A stretch of 64,000 bases of DNA from Isochrysis galbana. Taxonomy: Eukaryota; Haptophyta; Isochrysidales; Isochrysidaceae. The stretch lies in NCBI GenBank assembly GCA_018136815.1, contig CM030932.1, forward strand, positions 267,980 through 331,979, written 5' to 3'. Each line of letters opens with the position of its first letter. Within the stretch, counting starts at the first letter, position 1. The notes under the pieces are model-generated. The model was not told the DNA's origin. It searched no databases and saw only the letters and a list, made by a program, of their open reading frames with translations. Positions 21,071-33,437 of the stretch are shown here, one piece after another. The position numbers were made by a program, and so were the translations under genes.

Positions 21071-21480
21071 ATGGAGAGGCGCGCCGTGCCGCAGAACCAG
21101 CTGCCCTCAAGCAACACCCAGCTGCTATACGAGGTACGAGGCCTCGAGCGATGGGCGTGTGCGCGCAACGCCAAGACGCTGCGCGAGCTCAGCTTCATCA
21201 AGGAGTCGAAGGTTATGCGCGCGCGCGTCAAGATCGGCAACACTATCAGTCCCGTCGAACACATCATCGCTGGAGTCTTCCTCGGGTGGGGAACATGATC
21301 GCCCACTTGATGCACTCGCCGTTGAGCACCGCGAGCAGGAAGCGCAGACGATGCCACAGTACTTGACGCGACTCGACGCCATTGTTGAAACTCCGTGGGC
21401 TCTTCCAACCATCTTTCAACCAGAGTTTGAGCTCTGCAAAATCGCTCGGACTACTTGTAGGATTCCACCAGCGCAGACGA
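21071..21480 (+). CDS. Hypothetical short gene
   Basis: The plus frame from 21071 reads MERRAVPQNQLPSSNTQLLY and GLERWACARNAKTLRELSFI with a possible GTGGGG donor near 21288. A downstream frame reads LTRLDAIVETPWALPTIFQP. Both look coding but I recognise no family, and the minus strand also has open frames here. Treat as a possible two-exon gene. Confidence 0.25.
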
Positions 21481-21739
21481 AAAGAAAAAGAAAACTCTCA
21501 CACGTCTCGTTCCTTTCGCGGACAAGGCGTGGGGTCGGACTACTATTAAAAGCCTTCCGCTCCGCTCGCGGCCGGCCGCTCGCCGTCTGGTGGCCCGCCG
21601 TGGGGGGGAGGGGAGAGAGAGAGAGAGAGGAGGGAGACTCACCTGAGAACAAGCATCTCATCCGCGGAGTTATTCTGGTGAACTGGGCGGTTTATTTTCT
21701 CTTCGGGAGGTACCCTAGGTGGGCTGCAGTGAGACTCGG

Positions 21740-21861
21740 CACACCGTCTCTCTCTCTCTCTCCCTCCCTCCCTCTCTCTCTCTCTTCTCTCTCTCCCTCT
21801 CTCTCTCTTCTTCTCTCTCCCTCTCTCTCCCCCTCTCTCCCTCTCTCTCCCTCTCTCTCTC

Positions 21862-21896
<35 letters not shown>

Positions 21897-22098
21897 CCTC
21901 CCCCTCTCCCCCTCTCTCTCTTCTCTCTCTCCCCCCCTCTCTCTTCTTTCTCTCTCTCTCCCCCCCCCTCTCTCTCTGCGTCTCCCTCCGCTTCCCAAGA
22001 GAGTCTCTCTGGGAGTTTCTTCCCTCTTCAAGGGAACTCTTCTCTCCCCCCCTCCCGTCGCTGTTCGCCGTCCGGCCAGGGAGCCCACTCCCCTCTCT

Positions 22099-22156
<58 letters not shown>

Positions 22157-22260
22157 GGTGGGCAGGGGGAGAGAGAGCTCCCGTTCGCTCTCTCTCTCCC
22201 TCCCTCTCCCCCCCCCTTCTCTCCTTCCCTCTCTCTCCCAGGTCCTCTCCCTTCCCGCAC
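21740..22260. promoter_or_regulatory. CT then GA tract upstream of ATG11
   Basis: CT repeats 21740-21985, a GA microsatellite 22100-22152, then CT-rich sequence to the ATG at 22262. Pyrimidine/purine tracts directly upstream of the start are shared with most genes here. Possible promoter or 5' UTR. Confidence 0.5.
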
Positions 22261-22261
22261 C

Positions 22262-25200
22262 ATGAACGAGAACGAGCTCTCCTCCCCACCTTCCCCTCTC
22301 TCTTCCCAGCTCGTTGCACACGCTGAGAGTGGCCGCTCTCTCTCTATCGCTCTCTCTCCTGACCACTCAGTGCTCGCCCTTAAGCACAAACTCAAGGAGC
22401 TCACTGCTGTCGCGCTTCCAGACCAGATTCTACTGCTCGAGGGTGAAAGGCTCGAGAATGACGCCTCTCTGGCCGAGTATGGGCTGCCAGGAGGGCCTAC
22501 GGTCTACCTCTTCAACAGAAGGAGCCTCCACCGCTCGGCGCCGCTGCCAGAAGTCGAGGGGATCGAGCCACAGCAGCCTTCCGTGCCGGAGACGCTGGCT
22601 CCTGAGCTGGCACCGCGGCGGCCGAGCGATCTGTCCTCGCCACTTGTCCGTGCGCTTGTCGACTACGAGCGACACTTCACCCTCCACCTCCTGCAGGCGC
22701 GCGCGCTGCATGACGGGGGAGAAGCGAGGCTCGCCGCCGCAAGGAGCGCGAGCAGCGCGCGCGAGATCCAGTCGCGCGCGCTGGGCGCTGCGGTGCTCAA
22801 CCTGCGGATTTATGCGTCTAAGCTGTCTGAAAAACATCAGTACTTCAAGACCTTGTACGAGGAGACTGTCGCGCTCCACGAGCAGGTGCACGCGGGCGTG
22901 CGCACCAAGGCCCTCGCATGTGGTGCTGCCTGCTCCACATGTGCTGCCACCTGCTCACCCCGACCCACGCACGCCCGCCTGCTTTGCAGCTGCTCGGGTC
23001 GTTCGACGCTGACGTCGAGGCACTTCGACAGCGGCCTCTCGACCCAGCCGTGTGCCGCCTCGAGGGCTGGGCCGAAGGTGCATCACTCCTCGACTGCTGC
23101 GGCGAGGAACGACTGCGCGCGTGGCTCGCGGACTGCCAGCTCAACGCAGACAACCTCACCTCAAGGGCGGCGCAGTTTGCGCTGCAATGGTCGGAGCTCC
23201 AGGCGGCGGTGGCTACCGAGGAAGAGGCGCCCGAGACACATGCGCCGGCCACGCCCGCCGAGCTCCGGCTGCGCGCCGCTGCTGCGCTCCTCGTGCAGGG
23301 CGAGTCTGTCCTCGCCGAGCTGCGTGCCGACTTGGCGCGTGTCGCAGCGCTTGTGGATGAGCAGACGGGCGTGGGCGCCGACGGCCGCGCTCTGCCTCCG
23401 GCGCCGGCGGGTGAGGCCTGCGGACCTAATGCCGACGCGCCCGCCGGCGTGATGGCCGGCTCGCTCGGTAGTTCCACAATGGCGGGGTCCGCCATGGGCC
23501 GACGCGCCTCGGCGAGGTTGCTCGAGGAGTGCGGCGAGCTCGAGACGCTGCATGAGCGGCATCTGCAGGCGTGCCCACGTGCCCTGCCTGCCCCGCTCCG
23601 CCCGCCTCGCTTACCCCGCCCGCGTGACCATTCGCCCCTCATCCGCCCGCCCGGCAGGTCCTCATCCCCCAGATGCGATCGCTCGACGCGAGCCTGCGCG
23701 CCGCGCAGGAGGAGGTCTTCGCCTCGCGCGCCGCGCTGCACGCGCGCGTCTTCACCCGCCTACGTGCCATCTCGGCTCTGCAGTCGCAAATCGCCGAACT
23801 GCGAAACAAGCTCCACTTGTACGCTTCACTCCTTTCGCGCGTGCGCGTCTACTGCGACCAGCTCCTGCTCATGCGCCGTCTGCCACTCACGTATGAGGCT
23901 TGTCTTGCTGAAATTGGCCGTCGGCAGAGCTTCAATGCCGCCTATGCAACCTCGGCGCGCGAGGCCGCCGAGGCGCTGGCCGCGGCGCGTGAGGCCGAAG
24001 TGGCGCGGCGCGACGACTTCATGCGCGAGCATGGTGCCCTGCTTCCGCGCAATCTGCGCGCCTTCTCGGCACTGCTACGCGCGCGCCCTCCGCACATTGA
24101 GATCAACTCGCGCGAGCCATCTGGCATCGACTCAGTCGACGCCGACTCGGCGCTCCTTGCACTCTCGCAGGCACTTGCGCCGTCCGCCCGTCTGCTCGGC
24201 CCGCCTGCGCTCATCAACGAGGCGCCCGCCGGTGCCGCCGGCCCGCCCGCCTCGACCGTCTATGCGCTGCCGCTACGTTCCGGTGATGCCGCGGTAGACG
24301 CGTCCGCGCCGAGCGCACAAGCCATCGACGGCCCGGCTGTGGAGGACAACCCTGCGATAAGCGGCAAGGCGGCGGTTGCCGACACCACGGAACAGAAGTC
24401 CGGTGTACAAAGTGGTGGCGATGCAGCGGGCGCCCTCTCCACTTGTGGGAGCGACGCCGTCGTCGTCGAGGCGCCCAGCGGCGCTGACTCGGTGACCGCG
24501 CCGCAGCTCGAAGGCGAGGCGGCTGCAGGGAGCGGCGTTTGCTCGGTACTATCAGGCAACATGCACACATGGACCGGCGGGCCGCCTGCGTCCGCCTTGG
24601 CTAGCGTTTGTGCGCAGGCTGTCGGTGGAGACGTCGAGACGGTGCCCGCTCACACGCAGGCCGACACGCTTGATGAGCCCGACCACAAGCACATCAAATT
24701 GCAGACGGACAACTTTTCGCCACCCGAGGTCACAACGGCCATGACGCAGACTACGCCCGCCGTCTCGCCTTGTGGAAGCAGCTCGTCGCTCCGGGCACAG
24801 ACGCCATCGCGTAGCTCGGTCGCCATCGCCTCGCCAATGGGCGGCGGCCCTTCCGGCATCGCGAGCCCCGACTTCTCGCGTCAGCCATCACGTTCTACCT
24901 CACCCACAGCGCGCGCCGTCGCGCAGGTCGCCGCCGCTGCCGTTGCCTCTGCGCGTGCGCTCGCTGCTCGTCCGCCCGAGTCAACCGTCGCCGTCGCTCT
25001 GCCAGCGTCGACACGCTTGCCGCCGCGGCTGTTGCTCGGCAACACGCTCGCGCCGCCGCCCATACGCGGCGCGGCCTCGTCAGAGGCGAGTTTTACCATA
25101 GGTGGTGACGCGACAGCACCGGGGGCTACGAGCGCCGGCGCCCCGCCGGCGAGCGATTCGCCATTGAGCACCGCGCTCGGCCTGCCGCTGCAGCGCTCGC

Positions 25201-25557
25201 TTTCTGCCCAATCTGCTCTCAACCGCGCCGGCCGCCGGCGCCGCCGGCTGCACGCCCACTCGGCGGGCCTGTATGGTGGCGGCGCCTTCTCGCCCTCGCT
25301 CACGTCGACACCGCTCGCGGCGCTCGACATCTCGGGCGAGCGCGACGTCGCTTTTGCCGCGGCCCTCGACGTGCACTCGCATCACGACGATGACGCCCAT
25401 GCGCTTGGCGGAGAAGAGGGGGGCATGCGTCGAGGGCTGACGCGCGCCCACCCGGGTGAGCTCTCTGAGCTCGGCGCGGCGCTCGAGGCACTTGGCACGC
25501 CCCTGGGAGGCTTGCCGGTTGAGGCGGCTTCTAAGATGCAGCGGCGCATCTCGGTGC

Positions 25558-25590
<33 letters not shown>

Positions 25591-26897
25591 TCGCGTGCTC
25601 GCATGCCCTCGACCGGTCGTCTAGGTTCCTCTCACTCCCCCACCCCCCTGTATTACCGACCCTAAGGTGCAAGAGGGACTGGCGTCGGAGCTACAGCGCC
25701 GGTGTGCGGCGAGAGAGGCGGAGCTGGCCGACGAGCGGCAGCGGGCCGCGCGGCTCGCTGAGGAGCTGGCCGCGGCGCGCAAGGAGCTTGAATCGGCGCG
25801 CGCGGCGGCAGTTCGCGCTATACGCGCCGACGCGCCGCCTGCGCCTTCACGAGGCGGAAGCCTAACCTCGAGCGCCTCGGGCGGCGGTGGGGGCGTATCG
25901 AGTGAGGCTGGTACGCCCAGTGCAGAGGGCGAGCTCGCCTCGCTGCGCGAAGCCGAGCTCGCAGCCGCGGAAGCAGGTGGGCCGCTCGTCCACCTTGAGG
26001 TCACCATCCACGGCGGCAATGGCGCGTATGCCGCAGGCGGGCTCGAGACGGAGCGCTCCCTGCTGGCGTGCGAGTTGCGTGCTCTCGAGAACGAGCACGA
26101 GGCACTGGTGCAGCGGCACGGCGTGCTCGCAGGCGCTGTCCGCGTCGCCATGTCGTGCTTGCCACCGCCCGCTAAGCCTTCATCCGCTGCACGCACTCCT
26201 AGCGAGCCGGCAGGCACCCGTGAAGAGGGCGAGGGCGGTGACCGCCCTGAGACCTCGGTCGATCTGCCGCGCGCTGGCGCCCTCAGGGATGAGGCTTCTG
26301 CGTCACGCCTCGCGGCCGAACGCCTCGTTTCCTCGGCTCGGCAGGCGGCGCACGCCAACGCACGGCTCGGCAACGTCATGGCAACGGAGCGTGACGCGCG
26401 CCGTGCTGCCAACGATCTCGCAGGCCGCAGGTGTGTGTGGCCCCACGCACCGCATGCCTAACCTGCCCGCGGAGGACTCTACCCATCACGAGCTCACACT
26501 CGCGCCCGCCCGCGAGCGTTTCAGGCTCTCCTACCTCTCGGCGGACGTCAATGCGCGGCTTCTCTTCGCACTGCAGCCGCCTCGCCACGCGCCGGCTGGC
26601 GGTGCAGCTTGGGCCGCTGTGTTGTTGCCGCGCCAGCCGTCGGGCGCACCAAGTCATTGGCTCTCCGTTGAGTCGGCCGAAACGCTCGCCCTCGAGGCAC
26701 ACCGGGAGGGCGTTGCGCTCGACTCGCTCCGCCTCGTGGTGGGCCGGATCGTCGAGGTGTCGCAACCCGTGGTCGTCTCCTCCACCGCCGCCGGGCTAGG
26801 ATGCACCACCGACAATCCGTACAACCTAGCCGCCGGTGACAGGTACTGCGTGATCCACGCCGAGATGGTGCTCGCTCACCGCTGGGGCACTCTTTGA
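22262..26897 (+). CDS. ATG11: ATG11/FIP200-type autophagy scaffold (5 exons)
   Basis: ATG11/FIP200 scaffolds the ATG1/ULK kinase complex and selective-autophagy receptors. Exons: 22262-22885, 22990-23568, 23658-25553, 25667-26430 and 26525-26897, phases consistent, about 1,411 residues, close to plant ATG11 length. A ubiquitin-like N-terminal region (residues about 22-85, ending LPGGPTVYLFNR) leads into the ATG17-like helical domain (SYERQF-type start YERHFTLHLLQARALH). Later come FNAAYATSAREAAEALAAAR, RRDDFMREHGALLPRNLRAF and PPHIEI, matching plant ATG11. A low-complexity middle and a coiled coil (VQEGLASELQRR) follow. The C-terminal Claw domain ends VVGRIVEV...TDNPYNLAAGDRYCVIHAE. Intron 2 (23569-23657) needs a GC donor. 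Intron 3 contains a ~30-base C run. The exon 4/5 junction is the least certain. Confidence 0.88.
25554..25666 (+). other. ATG11 intron 3 with C homopolymer
   Basis: A 113 bp intron (GTGCGG...CTAAG) with about 30 consecutive Cs (25561-25590). Read through, it encodes poly-Pro, which makes the exon look longer than it is. Such a run is prone to assembly error. Confidence 0.7.
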
Positions 26898-27660
26898 CGA
26901 CGCGGAGATGGTGCTCACCCGCTGCTTGGAGTCCTTCTGGCGTAGGACAACAGGCCCAAGGGCTGATAGGGCCGGCGATGGCTGCGGAAGCGAGTGCACT
27001 CGGGCCGCCGCGGCTTCGCCGCGAGTAGGCGCGTGATGGCGGCCTAGGCGGCGTTGTGGTAGGATTGAGATGGCCACTCGCCTGTGCTCGCGAAGTCTCC
27101 GCAAAGCGGCGCACGGGCTGGACCGTTCCCCATGATAGCTGGCACTGGATGGGCGGGGAACGTAGCTGCGTAGGCCGCAGACGTGGCTGCATGGGCCACG
27201 AACGTTGCAACTCAAAAGCAGTAGCGGGCGAGATGTGGAAAGCACCTCACAAACAGTAACGGAACAGACATGGCGCGCAGCGTGCTTTCCTTGAGAGTTC
27301 ATGTCGTGTGGCGTGTATGTGTGTCGGAAGGAGTGTGGTGGTGCTCGCCGGTGCCTCATGCTCTGCAGGCGTGCTATGGGGGACGGTTCACACCTACGCG
27401 CCGCTACCACCGCCACTCACCGCGGCCGACTCCCGCTTTCCGCACATCGAGTGCGTCACGACTCGCCATGAGCTCGAGGGGCATCGTGCCAATGTGATAT
27501 GCGTGCTGCCAGACGTGGGCCATGGCGGGTGTGCGCCACGCATGTCTGCGCAGTGGCTCAATGATCGATTGATGTGCAATGTGCTGCGTTGCTTGTCGGT
27601 TGTGTTGTACAGTGTTGCGCGGCGCTCGGCATGCAGTTGCTGGTGCATTGGCGCGGGGTG
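26898..27660. other. Intergenic, nothing recognised
   Basis: GC-rich sequence after ATG11 with open frames on both strands but no family resemblance. I see no RNA gene. Confidence 0.4.
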
Positions 27661-27679
27661 TCGGGTAGGGGTGACTGTC

Positions 27680-27900
27680 GCGACCTACTTTTATAAGTGG
27701 GGGTCAATGGAGGCCTCGCGCCCCCCTCACTCCATCGCGGACACCCCCCGGGGTGGGCCCGTACAATCAACCTCAGCCCCTGCCGGGGCTGGGCAATCAA
27801 CATCCTGGCCCAGACCCTTCGTGGGCGTGGGCCGCGACTCGCACTCCCACGCCCAGCATGGGCTTGCCCTCGAGCTGGCTCCCCCGACTCGTGCGTGATA
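27680..27900 (-). repeat. Hairpin-ended dispersed repeat C, copy at 27.7 kb
   Basis: In this orientation the hairpin comes first: CCTACTT (27684-27690), TTAT, AAGTGGG (27695-27701), then GGTCAATGG and a GC-rich body with CAGCCCCTGCCGGGGCTG. It matches 46060-46330 and, inverted, 56240-56600. Confidence 0.75.
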
Positions 27901-28142
27901 TCGAGAATCAGGATGGAATCATCGGCATTGGGAGAAATAGGGGCAATCGGCGAGGGGGCAAGAGAAAGAGGGGGATGGAGGTGACAGGGCTTGTCTGGAA
28001 CTTGGGGAATCTTGGGGTACCGGTTGGTGGCCGTAGAAGTACTCGGCCGTAGCGTAATACGATCTTTTGGTGGGTGGCGTTCAGGCCCACTACCCTGGAC
28101 TGGTAGCGGGGTAACAGCGCGGACGTGGGCCCCGCCGGCGAC

Positions 28143-28421
28143 CTACTGGGCCGGACGGAGAACGACCATCGTGCGGAGGCGGCGGTGGACTTCTGGGTCG
28201 TTACCACACTCGCCACTACCGCCTTCGCAGAGAAAACGAATGTACGGTTGGCAAACGACGGGGTTGTGAGCTCCGTCGCCCGTGCCATATTTCCACAGGT
28301 CTGCCTCGGGCTCGGGCGTACCAAATGGAGCCCGGGGACGAAAGGCGCAGTACGCGCAGCCGTTGGCGTCGGTCCACTCCTTGACGTCGCGGTCTAGGTC
28401 GTCGAGACGCGGCGCCGTCAT
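28143..28421 (-). CDS. Small unidentified ORF
   Basis: A 92-residue frame beginning MTAPRLDDLDRDVKEWTD with CAYC and a later C-rich stretch. It reads like real protein rather than repeat. A preceding minus-strand frame (28418-28630) overlaps its start. Neither is recognised; both may belong to a mobile element. Confidence 0.25.
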   Translation of the reverse strand: MTAPRLDDLDRDVKEWTDANGCAYCAFRPRAPFGTPEPEADLWKYGTGDGAHNPVVCQPYIRFLCEGGSGECGNDPEVHRRLRTMVVLRPAQ

Positions 28422-28859
28422 GGTGGCATCGGAGGGACGGCAGCGCGTGAGCGCAGCGCGAAGGGCCGGGTGACCTGCGTAACGAGAAATTTGCCAGAAG
28501 CGGGCTCGAGCTCGAGACCAGCTACCTGGATCCCATTCCGAGAGGCCCGAATCTGCCGGAAGCCCAAGGCCGTTCGGAGGGGGATTACATTGGCGACGAG
28601 AAGATGTGCTTTTACCGAGAGGACGGTCAAGAAGTGCGTCCGGTAACGGAGACGAGGCGGAGTAATTCGTAGGCGGAGGCGGAGCCCGACGATTGTCAGC
28701 GCCAGTTGCCTTGCACCATGGGGAATCCGAATCTGTGTGTCTTGTGCGTCAGCGGCAACACGGGGAACTGTTCAATTGTAATTGTGAGCGCGCACCTTAC
28801 ACGAATATTCATGCCTACAGCCTTCAGATGGGCAGGTAATACAACACGGTACAGGTTCA

Positions 28860-29030
28860 CCAGCACCGGTACCGGTACTTGTGGAACAACTAAGATGTCA
28901 GCTCAACCCTTGCCAGCAGGCAGGGGCTGAGGTTGAGTGTGCAGGCCCACCCCGGGGGTGTCTCCGATGGAGGAAGGGGGGCACGGGGCCCCCATGACCC
29001 TATCAGGTTTACTGATAGTTGGCTAGTGCT
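28860..29030 (+). repeat. Hairpin repeat C terminus plus GGTACC/GGAACAACTAAG motif
   Basis: 28878-28894 has GTGGAACAACTAAG after an ACCGGTACCGGTAC palindrome. The repeat C body follows, ending CATGACC with stem CTATC (29000-29004) and GATAG (29014-29018), then CTAG at 29023-29026. Confidence 0.6.
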
Positions 29031-29199
29031 AGTGCTAGTGCAGGTACAGGTAGAATGCTGGTAGTGAAGAGCTGGGTGGCATAAGCATAAGGGGGGAAGG
29101 GTGCTTGCGCTTAACGCGGCAGGGAGGCCTGTCTTGAGTGAACGCTAGTCCCGTTCCTTTGCCGCGCCGTGACCCATAAAAATGGCTGAAAATTAATTA

Positions 29200-29400
29200 A
29201 ATACGATATCTACATGTATCTATATACATGTGTCTATATATAGTTAGTAGTATTTGTACTTCGCTCGCGGCGCTCGAGGCTCGAGGGAACGAGGAGAGGG
29301 GGAAAAGCTAAGTTGTTCCACCGTATACCGGTTCCACCGGGTCTTGAGAGGCTTCATCCGGTACCGGTACCGGTACCGGTACGGTACCGTACCTGTGGTA
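29200..29400. repeat. AT-rich minisatellite unit and GGTACC palindromes
   Basis: 29203-29290 is one copy of the unit that is tandem at 31937-32335. 29308-29325 has CTAAGTTGTTCCAC, the inverse of the GGAACAACTAAG motif. 29360-29390 is a CCGGTACC palindromic repeat. Confidence 0.7.
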
Positions 29401-29699
29401 CTTAGTACTTATATTATAATACTCTAATTATACCATTAGATACTCTTAGTGTATGTACATGTACATACAGACAGCTTCACAAAATACGCAATACGCCCAC
29501 CGCCTAAACCGAGGGATCGCCGTCCACGCGCTCCCGCCACGCTCGCTATGAGCTATGAGAACTCCTCCTCCTCTTCCTCCTCCTCCTTCCTCCCCCTTCC
29601 CACCCTTCCTCCGTTGGGGGATCTTCAACTTCAATCTCCATTTCCTCTTGCCACACTAAGGCTACAGGGCTCTACCTTTCGCCTAGCCTTCCACCGCTC

Positions 29700-30341
29700 G
29701 TGCCGACTTGCATTCTTCCTGGTCGCGAGCACGCTATGGCAAACCTCCCCATGTCCCCTCACCGTGGCTTGATGCGCAGCCGCACCTACGTGGGTATTGC
29801 CGGTGCGATGGCGATGCAATGGATGCCCGTCGTTTTGGACTATTGCCGCCGTACTCCTTCTCGTCCGGCCACGTCCGCCGCCTCCCTCCTATCTCAAGCG
29901 CGCGATCGACAATCCAGCCAAGTGGCTCAAGTTGGTTCCAGTTCCAGTTCAGAGCCTTCGAATGTTTCGAGCGTCGCCGCGATTGATATGGAGTGGCGGC
30001 CGTGGCTAGGGTCGCCCCGCTCGTCGTTGTTACCCGTCCGTCCCGCTCGGATGATTCGCAAGGTCCGCAACCGCTGGCGTGTATGGACGGCGGTGCGCGG
30101 GGCGCAAGGCTCGATATCGTATACCTGGCTGCCGTTGTCTCCGTCGCTGGCGTCGGCTCTCGACGCAGAGGTTCGCCTTCACTCGTCCGCGGTGGAGGAG
30201 GAGCCGTTGCCGATCCTTGCTCCCTCTCCCTCTCCCTCGTCCTCATCGCCGTTCGTGCCGATGCCTCCTCTCCTGGAGACTTGTGCCTCCGTTTCCTTTC
30301 CGGACACGTTCACGCCGGAGGGCTGGCATGCCGCGTTGTAA
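29700..30341 (+). CDS. Unidentified 213-residue ORF
   Basis: Basic/Ser-rich, including DMEWRPWLGSPRSSLLPVRP and MIRKVRNRWRVWTAV. No recognised domain. It lies between repeats, so it may be a retroelement ORF1-type protein or a non-coding open frame. Confidence 0.2.
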   Translation: MPTCILPGREHAMANLPMSPHRGLMRSRTYVGIAGAMAMQWMPVVLDYCRRTPSRPATSAASLLSQARDRQSSQVAQVGSSSSSEPSNVSSVAAIDMEWRPWLGSPRSSLLPVRPARMIRKVRNRWRVWTAVRGAQGSISYTWLPLSPSLASALDAEVRLHSSAVEEEPLPILAPSPSPSSSSPFVPMPPLLETCASVSFPDTFTPEGWHAAL

Positions 30342-30941
30342 CTTGGGTGCCGCCACACCACCCAAACATCCAGGTAAAACTCTCGTAAAAGAGAGAAGAG
30401 GATGGGTTGCAGCGTTGAGTCCTGCGGTCTGCCGCGCCGGCCGCCGATTCTACACTTTATCGTCCGGACGGGTGTGGTACCCCCTGTCTCTTCGATCGTC
30501 GCGCACTATTCTTATAGTTCGTCGTTCGTCGTTCGTTTCTCGATTCTCGATTCTCGTCGTTCCGCGTTCTTATCGTTCTTCGTTTCTCGTTCTCGATTCT
30601 CGATTCTCGTCGTTCCGCGTTCTCATCGGTCCTCGATTGTTCGTAACTTCTCGGTGCGTCGCTCATCCCGTCTTCCGTCTTGGTTCGACGTTTGGCGCGC
30701 GGCTCTCCATCCATTCGGATTCATTATTTCATTCGCTCTTCGGATTTATTGTTATTGTTTCATTCGCTCTTCGGATTCATTGTTTCATTCGCTCTTCGGA
30801 TTTATTCGCTCTTCGCTCTTCGCTCATTCGGTCTCGTTCAGGATTGCTCTTCTGCCTTTCTCGTGGCTTGTTCGGAGCTTTCCGCTCTCCGTTAGGTTCT
30901 CTTCTTTCCTCGCGGGACGCTCGATCCTAGCAGGGGGGTGT

Positions 30942-31236
30942 CGCATTCGCGAATCGACACTCGTTAGGCTTCTCTTCTCTTCGTCGTTCGGTATTTATAT
31001 TTATCGTTATAATTCTCTCGTTCTCGTTCTCGGTCAAAAGCTTCGCTTGGATGCATGGGATCGTGGGTTGTGGAGCGCCCTCTCTCTTTCTCTCGAAAGA
31101 GAAGGGAAGTTTCCCCACCTTTCTTCCTCCCAGGCGCCTCGCAAATAGGTTTAATTTGCTATCTCCCCTGCGGTTCTTTATCTGCTTCTGGGGGCAATCA
31201 GGTTTAATTTGCGACCTCTTCGCATCTCCCCCTTAG
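30942..31236 (-). repeat. Dispersed repeat family B, copy 3 (inverted)
   Basis: Inverse of 7750-8035 and 16548-16833, with the same landmarks (TGTCGCATTCGCGAA, GAGCGCCCTCTCTC, AAGGGAAGTTTCCCC). 30485-30850 upstream is rich in CGTTCTCGATTCTCG-type short repeats. Confidence 0.75.
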
Positions 31237-31385
31237 GCACATCGCACTCCTTTCGTCTTATTTGGTAGGTCTCTTGGAATCCTGCGTAGCAAGATTGCCC
31301 CTCGATTCCGTTATGGTGCGATTCCCGTTCCAGACAAGATCGCCGACAGATCGCCTTCTGATCGTCGTCCGTTGTTGTCGGATCG

Positions 31386-31810
31386 GAGTGTTTGGGTTTG
31401 ATTTCAGTCGAGTTATGTGAGAAAGTCGTGGGGCGAGAGTCGGGGTGTTTTCCTGGGTGTCTCTGTCCGTCGTCCTGTCGTCAGTCGTCATCCGTCGTCG
31501 CTCTCGCTCTCGTCGCTCTCGCTCTCGTAACACTCATACCCTACAGCCTCGCCTCGCCTCGCCAGCCCCTGCCATCACAGCCCTCCTCTCACTCGCCCTC
31601 GCCTCTCGCCGCTCGTTCCATGTCGTTCTCGCCGCCGTCCTCGCCCTCGCTCAAGCCCGCCTGCCCGCCTTCCTCTGCTGACGGGCTTCAGCCCGTCATC
31701 GTCTCCGAAGCCGTCTCCTCAGCCGCGCCTGCCGCCGGCTTGCCACCTTCCTCATTGCCCTCAGGCCCTAAGGGCCATCCCAATTCGTCACGCACAGCCC
31801 TCCCGGCTAC
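31386..31810 (+). repeat. Dispersed repeat family D, copy 2
   Basis: 31430-31545 matches 16850-16985 inverted; 31545-31800 matches 15180-15440 inverted. It contains an ATGTC-starting Pro/Ser-rich frame (31620) resembling the one at 48118, possibly an element ORF start. Confidence 0.55.
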
Positions 31811-31814
31811 CATA

Positions 31815-32335
31815 TTGTACGCACCACCGGGTCCGGCGGACCCGGTACCGATTCACCGGTACCGGTACCGGTACCTGTGGAACAACTAAGGGGAAAAGAG
31901 GTAGGGGTTGGCCATAATATGTAGAAAAAAGTGCCCACGATATCTACATGTATCTATATACATGTGTCTATATATAGTTAGTAGTATTTGTACTTCGCTC
32001 GCGGCGCTCGAGGCTCGAGGGAACGAGGAGAGGGGAAAAGAGGTAGGGGTAGGCCATAATATGTAGAAAAAAGTGCCTACATGTATATGTCTATATATAG
32101 TTAATAGTATTGTCTATATATAGTACGATATCTACATGTATATGTCTATATATAGTTAGTAGTATTTGTACTTCGCACGCGGCGCTCGAGGCTCGAGGGA
32201 ACGAGGAGAGGGGAAAAGAGGTAGGGGTAGGCCATAATATGTAGAAAAAAGTGCCCACGATATCTACATGTATCTATATACATGTGTCTATATAGTTAGT
32301 AGTATTTGTACTTCGCTCGCGGCGCTCGAGGCTGG
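31815..32335 (+). repeat. GGTACC palindromes then AT-rich tandem repeat
   Basis: 31840-31875 is an ACCGGT/GGTACC palindromic run ending GTGGAACAACTAAG. Then come tandem units starting at about 31937, 32125 and 32257 (the last spacing is 132 bp) with ACGATATCTACATGTAT, TAGTTAGTAGTATTTGTACT and GGCCATAATATGTAGAAAAA. A single diverged unit lies at 29203. Confidence 0.8.
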
Positions 32336-32718
32336 AAAAGAGAAAAGAGGAAAAGAGGGGGGCGAAAAAAAAAAGGTGGCCGGGCGCCCGTTGAAGGTGA
32401 AAGAAAGTACGCGAAGAACGGCTTCGTCTGGAGCAAAGGAATAAAGAAAACACGGGGGATATATATGTGATCAGGCATCTCAGGCGGGAAGCCCCACTAG
32501 GGGAGAGAGTAGGGGGAAACACAAGGTAAACGGGGATCGTGAGTCTGTGGATGGACGGTCGGGTCGACTCTGATGACGTTAGAGTCGTCCGGCTCACCGT
32601 GAGAGCGAGAGGAGGGACGCCCCGGCGCCCGCGGGCCGACAGGCTCCTTCACCACCCCTTTCGAGCGTGGAAGAACCCACAAAATCAGAGGTATAACTCC
32701 GTGGAACTGCCCCCTGTC

Positions 32719-33400
<682 letters not shown>

Positions 33401-33437
33401 GGGGGAAGGAAGGAAGTCTGGATTCCCTCTCTCGCCC

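Noticed and set aside
21639-22404. Arg-Glu-rich ORFs opposite ATG11 5' region
   Set aside because: Microsatellite artefacts.
28985-29026. Definite Helitron 3' terminus
   Set aside because: A hairpin followed by CTAG fits loosely, but spacing to CTAG differs between copies and other copies lack it, so only a tentative mention is justified.
29000-29030. Factor-independent bacterial terminator
   Set aside because: The hairpin lacks a following U run, recurs as the end of a dispersed repeat, and the genome is eukaryotic.
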